Assembly (NCBI GenBank): GCA_040954595.2
Contig: CM082576.2
Coordinates: 1,984,001 to 2,048,000 of the forward strand
From: Balanoglossus misakiensis
Lineage: Eukaryota; Hemichordata
Direction: 5' to 3'
DNA length: 64,000 bases
Shown here piece by piece: positions 54,601-64,000 of the stretch; within the stretch, counting starts at the first letter, position 1; each line of letters starts with the position of its first letter. The translations under genes and the position numbers were made by a program. The notes beneath the pieces are model-generated. The model was not told the DNA's origin and searched no databases. It saw only the letters and a program-made list of their open reading frames with translations.

Positions 54601-57600
54601 CATTGATCATAATACAATCTGCTATTATCATGTGGTGATCTTTTTAACAAAAATTGTCACAAAGGGAATTCACTCAACACAGGAAATCATTGCCGGCATT
54701 CTCTCTTTTGTCTGATATTGATTGCCGCAGTTTAATAACGGTGCAGCGTTTGTGCTTTTGCTGGCCATGGGGGGAAAATATTATTTATGGAGTCATGGTC
54801 AAGCTGGCTTGGTTAAAATGGCCTCCAAGGTTATTTAGATAACAGTGTGTACTGCAAATGAAGATACCGGTATCATATGTGTTCTCCAGGCTGATCCAGT
54901 CTGTTTTTATAGAGAACAGATTTCTCAGGCAGTTGTGATGTTGTGAACACTAAAAAACTGATGAAGTATGATTTGAAATATTTCATGAATTATTTATTAA
55001 GCTCCAATGGGGGTAATCGGGCTAAGTGATATTAAATTGACAAAGGTGTCCATTCTTTTTTTAAATGACAATATTCTTGTTAAAAGTTATTTGCATTGAC
55101 TAATTTGTCACATGTATCAAAACATACTGAAAGGCCACATTTGTCACCCTGATAATAACTAACGTTTATAAAAGACCATAATGGCATAATAATGTGGTTT
55201 GCTCTACAAATTGTCATCAAAGTTTGTGTTGTGCTGTGATGTTACGAGCTCTGACAACCAGTATTTCATTTATCAGAACAGCCTCAATAAGGTCATGTGA
55301 AAGAGAATATAAACCAAACTCTGGTAACTTTACCCTTTATGTTGAGTAATTAGGTTCTTTTCAGCAGTCATGCTTGTTTCCTTTCTGTGAAAAATAAGAT
55401 GGAGAGAAATACAACTACTAATAATTTTAATCGGAAGGGGCTAATTGCGTGTCTTTTGACACTACATAGTAAAGAACTAACTTTACAATCTAATATGATG
55501 ACTTTGCCTTTCTGAAGCAAAAAATACAAAAACCAGTCTGATGCACAGCTAAATGTGATTGTTCCAAGGGTTATAACCGAATAAGAGAGACCAAGAAGTA
55601 AACGCCCTCGTAAAATGCAGGTTTCATAGTTAAGTATTGCAGTTTGTCATTGTAAACACATTTCTTTGAAGTCAAGTTTGGTAGGTGACGTTCATACACT
55701 GATATGTTTACATTTATATCTAGGGTAAAGGTGAACCAGGATTGTAATCACTCATTGGAGCTCTCATCAGTGAAATTTGACAATCTGTAGTTGTACGTGA
55801 ATTGGGTAGATATGACTGAAGCATAAAACAGCCTTTCTTTACATGGCACAGTTGATCTGAGCAAACTATTAAAAGGGAAATTTCCAGTTTTGTGTGATGA
55901 TGATTGTGTCGTAGCACATTTTGCAGCACAGGACTGTGAAATTTCTTTGTCTGACTAGTAAAAGCAACCTAAAAAGAGGATGGACAGACTCGAGCAGAGT
56001 TTTTACATAGGCAGCCGTTACAGTAATAGGTTGGGTACAGTTAAATCCTCTTGATGTCCCAATAAATGTCTAATGCTTTTCTCGTGCTGAAGTACGTTGG
56101 CTACAGAAATCTGTCCAGCAACAGGCCGTGGTACGCCGCCTACATTAATTGGCCATCAACATTCTCCCTTCAGACATCTGCTTGCACTCGCCATGTGGAC
56201 ACCGGGCAGGTATTTGTCGAACATACTCCAACCATGTGGCAATGTGTCAACAGTATCATATAGTTAGCCAGCCCGCCTCATGCCCCGATAACCCTTTGCC
56301 GACTCATGGCTAAACATTGATTTCATTAACTAGCGACCTCTGACCTGGCTGATAAATCATCCAATCACAGATCACTTGGGTGGCAGTAAAAATAGACCAG
56401 TTTTGTTGTGTTTCATGTTTTCTTTTGTATGGTTTATGGCTTTTTGTGCCGAAACCTGTAAGTTCGATTTCATGTAGGCAAATCTGCAAAGTTCGCATAT
56501 CTGCAAAGTTCTTTATTTGTGTATTCTAAAAGGTGATAACCTAGAATGTATATCTTTGGCCCTAGATAAAAAAACAGAGTATACTATTCCATAATATTTG
56601 AAATTTTCACAGATAATTTTACCAGTGAAAAGCAAATCAAACTCACATATGTGGCTCTTAATATTTTACCGTAAGTGTAATAAGTTTAATACCAAGTTTA
56701 GCAACATTTTTATAGGATTGTGGGAGTGTTCGCATTGCAAATGGTTCTCAGTTGTCCTTAGCAGACACCAATTGTAAAGTACAGGGCAGAAGTAATTAGA
56801 ACAAGTGACAGGCTTCTCAGCAGGTGGGAAGAATGCATGAAATCCTTCAGAAATGATGGCCCTAGAGATCACTTACATAATTAGCTTGGACAATTCTGTA
56901 TGTGGTCCTGAGAGAAGGCAACTGAGATTTTCCAATGTGGTGTCACACAATCTCACTTCTTAGTGTATTTGACTGTCCATGTACACACATGATCGCTTGA
57001 CTTGACTTTTTGGTTTCACTGATTTTTGGGGGTAGGTTTTGGCTGTCATTGTGATTTGTATGGAATTCAACTGGAGTGATTTTTGTCTTTGCTGGGCCCC
57101 ATCGGTGTCTGTCTCTTGATTCCCCCTTACACAAAAAAGGCAGCTTTTACACGTGTATTGTAAAGCACTATTGATTTCTGCAGCTATCGTTGTCTGGACT
57201 CTGAATATAATTACCGCTTAGAATGAAGTCATTGACCGAGCAAGTGACAAAGCCATGTCAGATATCTATAATGCAGCCATAAATCTCTTGATATTCAAGG
57301 TTTAGCTAATTCAGTTATGAATTAGGGCGACCATAATGGGGTGCGATCAGGCACACATAAGATATATACTCTCCCATTTAAACAGGAAGGTATAATATTT
57401 GCTTTCCAGGTACACTGATACCCCAATAACCATTCTTTAATTCATTTTTTGTGATTTCTTTCCCCCAAATGAATGCTTTCAACTTGCGTTCGTTTTCCAT
57501 GCTTCTAATGGTGGTGAATTTGAAGGACTCCTCGTTCACACATCCTATTGACATCCATCCCACCATGGCGTGTCTTTGAAGACCCGCATTTGGATGACAA

Positions 57601-60600
57601 TTCTTAATGGCCCTCTTGTCAGACTGCCCCAGTCAGTCACTCTTTTCAAAGACCATGAAAGAGGGGGGCCAGCCTTTACTTTTTTTATCTTTCAGTGCAG
57701 ACCTTTGTGCTAATCGCAAAGCTGGCAGGCCTGTCAGAATGTTGGCTGTCTGCTTGTGATGACCAAACAGAGACTATATAACCACCTTGGTGCAGAAATA
57801 CATTGTGTATGTACGACACAATGACTCGACTTTGACATCTTGGAGAGTACGACATGTGTACATGTACATGCTGGAGTGATTGCTAAGCCATTTGACCCCG
57901 CCTAATTATCCACACATTTTGGTGTCATATCAGGCAGAAAGAAATAAACCCTCCTGAGGAATTACTGGGCAAATCAGCTAATTTTTATGTATTTATTTTT
58001 CCAAATGTAGATGTTATATGTCATATTTTCAACAGTTCAGTAGAGAGGAAAATGAGGAGGAAGAGAATATGCGCAGCTCATTAGTCCAACCAGGCGGCTC
58101 TTGATGGCCTCCAGCAGTTTGATGGTTCGAGTTACCGACTCTTGGTGATCCTTCAAACTGGCTCTGCAATCTCTTTACCTGTGGTGACATCACTGAGGCA
58201 GCCGTGTCTGCATATGCCCTTGGAAGATGCAGATCTCCACCTCTGGAGTCGGCCAGAGGAGTCTTTGTGTCCACATGTGAAATTATTCTACCAAAATCAG
58301 TATTCTGAGTCAGAGAGAGACTTTCTTGTACTGACTAACAAAGCGTAGGTGCACTGTAGGTATATAATGGGTTGAGTTGTCTCTGTGCGAGTCAACCTTA
58401 ACCCCTGCGTATGACAAGCGCCATTAGCTGGCAAAGCTATGAATAAATCAATCTAATATTAATGCCGCCTGTATTTTCAAACCGCATGGGCATGATGTTA
58501 TTTCAGCATGGGTAATGTTCGTGTAAACCAGTGTGTTGAACTCTATGGAAACTAAAATAAACAGCGTGGATGGTATCCGGTATCACACTGTCGGCCTGTG
58601 TTGTACCGTACACCCTTAGTGAATGACTGCCGGTACGGTCATCTTTTTAGACACGCCAAGCACAGACACAGCTGTGTTTCACTTGCAATAACACTGGGAT
58701 AGATTTTTGTTGGCCCTTGTCAATACGTCAGCATTCAAGGAAAGTGCTAAAAGCCGAACGATTTTGTTGATAAAAACTAGCTTTCTGTTAAATATCAAAG
58801 GTAAACTGTCTGCCGCCTTTTGGGAAAAACAGGTTTCATTTGCTGTGAAGTTTTTTCCCTGTTACAGTGCAAAGACTCAAATATGTCCTGAAATGAAGTT
58901 CAAGCTCCACCCTCAAATATTATTTCATTGGTGTCACTAACAAGGTGTCGTTTAGATGATGGTCATGAACTTCACCTTTGCTACAAAAGGCGTCAACAAA
59001 GGAGATGAATGATTGTTGTGGCAGGGAAGGTGAGCGCCTAGGATGATGATCAATCTTATGATGTGTTCAACAGATGAGATCAGTGCCAGTAAAAAGTGGC
59101 TATATATTTGAGGTGATCTATGTGGCTACTGTAATATATGCACCACCAGATGTCTGCCAAGTTGCAGATTTTGTAAACACTTCTGGTATTTGCGTGACTT
59201 TTGATTTTCTAATGTTACGCACATATTTTCCCTGTATGAAATATGGCAACTGCACTCTGTGAGAGCCTTGCTTTCCAAGATCCCAACAAATGTCTCATAA
59301 TGAACACATTTTATTCGAGCCATGGATTGTTGCACACCATTGAATATTTATAGAACAAATCATCATAAACTCGACTTCTAAATGTGAACAAATTAAGAGA
59401 AACGCCTCTAAAACTGTCACTGTAAACTGTAATACTGTAACCTACTAATGTTTTGTGATTGAGAGCTCATTCTTCAAGATAAATCGACATAATTAAAAAC
59501 CTTGGGTTCTTATGAAGTTTATCTGTATCAGCTATCATAAAAAGAGGTGGATGTTGGTTATAATATCACCCTGAAGATGCATTTTACGGTGTAAATGAAA
59601 CATACACGTTTTAAGTAATTTTTTATGGCCAGTTTTATGTCCCACAGTAGAGACCTCTAGACAGTATGGTGCCTTTGGATCAGTGAGTTCTTCTGTAATT
59701 CCCATATTATTCCACTGTGCCGTCCTGGATTCTGCTACGGAAAAACAGTAAAACACAGAAATGCATCAGGCTTGCACAACTGCATCATTTAAATCACACA
59801 TGGTTTTACCGATATACTGGCACCTTCAGCGTATTCATGAGGACTGGCTTAATGAAGGAGCTTGGCCGGAGATATGCACTGTCACTCCAGTGAATTAGAC
59901 AATAGTATTGAGTAATTAACGAGTGATGTAACTGTTTATAGTGATGACTTAGAGACGACCGCCAGCGTAGTGGACTGTTTTGCCTGGCAAACCTGACTGT
60001 GCTCAGTGAACGTGACACAGACTGATATCATTGAATATGGTGGCATACCGGTAATGAATCTAATTATGATCCCACATTGTAGCCAATGTACATGTACCAT
60101 GAAGATTGCCTTATTGCCAATACTGCTCAGGCTTCCAGCAATGAAAATAAATCAGAAATTTCACATCGCATTGGACTCAAGCTCATTAAATTTACCTCAA
60201 GCTTGTGGTGTAATTTCAAATTCAGCGAAAAAATTTTCAAGGTGCATTCTAAAGTGTATAATTTTTCCTAATTTATTTCTAGATCATGGCCTATAATTTT
60301 ATGTTAATTTGGTCGTAAATATATGACACTGCAATATGACTTTACTTTTGCTGACAGCTTTTGCTGTCGTTGTGTTTGTGGGTAAGAAGAGACATATGAA
60401 AAATATCCATTGAAAGCCTTAGGCAAGATGAGCTACGCAGATGAGATGGGTTTGTGATGCTGCAGTGTGTGACCTGGGAGTCATTTGTCTAATATGCTGT
60501 ATGGAATAGATGTAGCCATCTTGGGGCAAGTAGTATGGAGAGGAAAAGAGAGAGAATGTTTCTGAAATACTGTTGGAAATTCTCCGGAGTGGTCTGGACT

Positions 60601-63600
60601 TTATTGGCATTGTGCACAGGTACATGTACGGGACCCAGACAGGATGGTGTGTGAGGGTTGGACAGGAAGTGAGGGTTTAGCGGACAGTGACTTGGTTTCT
60701 CTTTGAAGGGGCCTTTGTAATGTTGTGTGCATTTTGTGGTTGGCCGTGTCACTGCAGAATCAGAAGAAGAGAGCAACAATGATGCATACTGAGGCAAAAC
60801 TTTCCCTCTTTATGCCGGCAAAACACTTTTCAGTGGAGTTCATCAGTGTTGCCGTGGAAACGGTGAGGCAGGGGTTAAAGTCTGTCTGCTTGGGTTAAGG
60901 TTGCTGCTTGTTTGGACTGGGGCAAGGCCTTGGAATAACAGCAAAGCCATGGGACTGCTTGTAAAGACTGGCAGTTTATTTATGTAACTTTTTTCTGTCT
61001 ACAGTAGGGTCACGCCAATATTCACCCCATGGAACAATGTGCAGGGACACTGTTCTTTGGTGTTCTCTGATACTGGTGCCTTTCTCTCAGATTATTTGGA
61101 AGTTGTTGACACACTGCCTCTGCAGTTCTCTATCTTCATGGCAGGCCCTAATGTATGACTAAGACATACATTTACAATCTTAACTGCCTACTTTGTGTGA
61201 CCTTCTAGTCAGTTTATGCATTTTATCTTGAAATAATTGCAGTCAGATGCCAATTTGAACCTAGTGGATGGTGAGGGACAGGTATATGTTACTTTTTCTT
61301 TTCATTTAGAACTGTACAAAAAAATCTTTACCCATGCCAATAAGCATGTAGTGCAGTTACAGATAGTTATTAGAATATTGGTGTATCTTTAATATCATAC
61401 TCAGTTTCGTGTGTTCAGCTTTAAATAGCTTGGTTTTCAGATACTGATGATTTCATCCGAAAGGATGCCTTGGTTTGGTCCAGTTATGTTGAGGATGAAG
61501 ATTTAGTCAAGAACCACTCCTGGCGATGTCTGGCTCCGCAGACTAAAATCAGTCGTAGGCTTATCAGATTGATGTTAACAACCAATGGCATACAGTCAAT
61601 GATACTGATGTATGATATTGTGTATGTAAACATTTTCTCACACCTGAAATTGATTCTCTCATAAAAATTACAGGTTGAGCTGTTTTGCAGATAGAAGAAA
61701 ATATCACTTTCATCACATTTTTGGGGTAAAATTTCCCCACTGATGTTTTACACCAAACTGTTTTTTTCCCCAACTCGTACATTTTGAAATATTTCTATCC
61801 ATTTCTGTGCTTGGCGCGGTTCCCTCATTCATGTGATTCAGCAAATTCTTATCCCAAGAAAATAATGGTATGACCTTTAACCCCTGCATGTTTCGTCTGA
61901 AATCTGTGCCTTCATAAAGCTGTACTGTTTTAATACTAACACGAGGAAGAGAATTTATTTTGTATACAGTCTGCGATGAAATACAACACACAAGAAATAA
62001 ACTACTGTGTTTGCGATCTTTCAACGTGACATGTTTCAGCCATGTGAATGGATAATTCACTAAATTGCAGACAATGCTAACACTGTTTTGTTCCTCTCAG
62101 GGTCTTGCTGTGATCCTCTGTCATTTCCGTCATTAAACAAACGCGGAATGGTATTAAAATGTAATTCCATATCTGCAATATGATATTTTGTGCCACTCTC
62201 CGTGGTGGTAAACCGTTATATGCAAATTTGAAATAAAAAAGCTATGCATTATGTTTATTTTTTCAGCAGGAAAATATCTCAAAATTCAGGGATAAAAGGG
62301 ATTGAAAAGGTGTACTGCTGTTTAATCCCAAATGTGCTGTTCTGATACAGATATGTACATGTAGTTAATAAATCCAACAATTTTGATTGACAGGCCTTGA
62401 TACAAACAAATCTCTCTACAAGATGTTTTAACCAAAATCACAAATTTCAGAAATCCAGGGGGATGTATTTTCAGTTGGGTTTATATTCCTATTTTGCATT
62501 GAAGTCAATTGCTTTCTCATTTTCCTTAAGCTATGTTTTCGCTGAGCCGTAGCCTGTCTCAGTCACCTGCAACAAGAAATGGATTACACACAGAATGACA
62601 TATGTGTGAAATGCAGTCATTTATTTGCATAGTCAGTGTGTGAGGTGTTACGGTCTAATCCAATGGATTTCGGTGTGCGCCTTTAGTCTCCCGTATAATT
62701 TACAGTCAAATTACGATGGCATTTGTTCGTGGTAAATGCCGGCTTGTACAAGCGATTTGAGAGCCTGGAGTTAGTGATGCCCTATATATACAGAATGAAA
62801 TTTCTAATATTTTAAATTTTGATTATTTTACACTTCATGTACTGCACATTATTCAAACGTTTTCCATGTCAAAATACTAATTTGTGGTTGTGATGTTTTT
62901 TATTCATATGTTTTTAAAATTTCAAATCAGCAGTTTATATAGTGTTGATTTTTGTGTCCAGGAAGAGTTGTCCAGGTTCAGTCAATCACTCACAATGACC
63001 GCATCGGCATAGCTGTTCACAGTTTTCTAAGATTGTAACCAGGGCAAACCATAAACATACACTTCAACAGTTCAACCTACTCCGGTGACATGAAGCATGA
63101 AATCAGGGGCCCAGATAGCCTCCGTTGCTGATTATCTTTTCCAACCCTTCAACTCTTACAGGATCAGTTTGCATTTTAAAATAAGACTCTGGTCTAGAAG
63201 ATTGGATTACAAAGATGACATCAGAAAATTAGCAAAATCATAATTGGATTTTATGATAGGAAAATGTAATCAATTATCTCCTCAGCATGCTACGGTTTTA
63301 ATTAATGTTATATTTAGACAAAACATTGAATTTTCACATTTTTTTTCAGATTTTTTTCTTTGCCATCTGTCCCTGTAAGATTAATATTCCATATGTCTGA
63401 TTTGATGTATTTTCCATGTCTGCCAGTGTGTTTTCTTCCCACTTCAGACTGAATTCAATCCAGCATCCTGCGACCTTTGTCTGATTGTCAGAGAGCGATT
63501 TACTCATTTTCACACTCCATGGGAAATGAATGAAACATTGGGAGCTGGCTAACAAACTCTAAAAAGTGTGCGCGCACAGTCGTTTTGTCATGTGCTGATT

Positions 63601-64000
63601 TTCGCCCGGTGCCAATTTGTGCGTGGAGTGGCAGTGGCGGCTCACCCTTTGATGTCATTGTTCAACCCCAGGTTGGGACATAAATTATAGAGTTCCCGTC
63701 TGAAAAGATGGTCCAAGACACAAAAGATGGGGAGAGCAAAGCATGTTAAACCAGAGTCAGTGTGTCATACACACAAGAATTTGAATAGCAGGTATTTTTG
63801 AAGTGATCATGGCCATCACTGTGTCTGGATGCTTGGAGTCTTTCGGGGTCGTTTTCATTCACGACAATCAACCCGAAATCGCGGCCTTTATTGAGACTGC
63901 CATTGTATGCAAAAGCGATGATCATATAATAGGCACTTGTATAGACAGTTGTGCAAATTAACTTGGGCTGAAGTTGTTTCTCGTGTAATCAAAGGTAATT
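51700..64000 (+). other. PTK7-like intron 2, open-ended
   Basis: No further Ig-coding exon or other gene was found on either strand in 12.3 kb. The open frames are short, lack matching splice borders and resemble no protein I know. The next PTK7 exon would carry a second Ig domain starting in phase 1, and none is visible, so the intron appears to run past the window. It is AT-rich, with scattered simple-sequence runs. Confidence 0.55.

Noticed and set aside
61243-61281. 39-base segment with AG before and GT after, considered as a PTK7 exon
   Set aside because: Joined at the phase left by exon 2 it meets a stop codon, and it has no Ig-like residues.

Overview
The window is animal nuclear DNA. 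It is AT-rich and holds spliced genes with consensus GT/AG introns, vertebrate-like orthologues at short spacing, several microsatellites and no vertebrate-type repeats. The mix of single-copy genes (ARMT1, NAA80, CHAC2, TMEM229B, a CYP46A-type P450, PTK7) with tandem sea-urchin-egg-lectin (SUEL) type genes suggests an invertebrate deuterostome: hemichordate, echinoderm or cephalochordate. The species cannot be fixed from the sequence alone. All exon joins below were made by hand from splice sites, reading phase and remembered homologues. Eight of the nine genes close in frame from exon to exon; PTK7 is cut by the window edge.

Layout: (1) 539-9614 (+), the 3' part of an ankyrin-repeat/coiled-coil protein gene. 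(2) ARMT1 (-, 11971-14442) and NAA80 (+, 14608-15975), head to head over 165 bp. (3) CHAC2 (-, 16655-17631), tail to tail with NAA80. (4) TMEM229B (-, coding 20756-21256), with a probable 2.5 kb 3' UTR holding a long TACA microsatellite. (5) A complete 14-exon CYP46A-like cytochrome P450 (-, 23185-28922). (6) Two tandem copies of a repeat element (29543-32117) carrying seven perfect DR1 nuclear-receptor sites, upstream of the P450. (7) A six-exon TATA-driven gene (+, 33051-35512) for a 226-residue secreted, cysteine-containing, probably helical protein that I do not recognise. (8) A head-to-tail segmental duplication (35992-40678 and 40677-47529), each unit holding one minus-strand SUEL lectin gene, one with a single lectin module and one with three modules plus a chimeric exon. 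(9) The first two coding exons of a PTK7-like gene (+, 48320 and 51406-51699), whose second intron runs to the window end.

Genes are packed tail to tail with polyadenylation signals 20 to 45 bp apart at three places (about 11.7, 16.4 and 36.0 kb). The best candidates for something undescribed are the secreted helical-cytokine-like gene at 33-35.5 kb, the DR1-bearing repeat beside the sterol-hydroxylase-like P450, and the module gain and loss and chimeric exon in the lectin pair.
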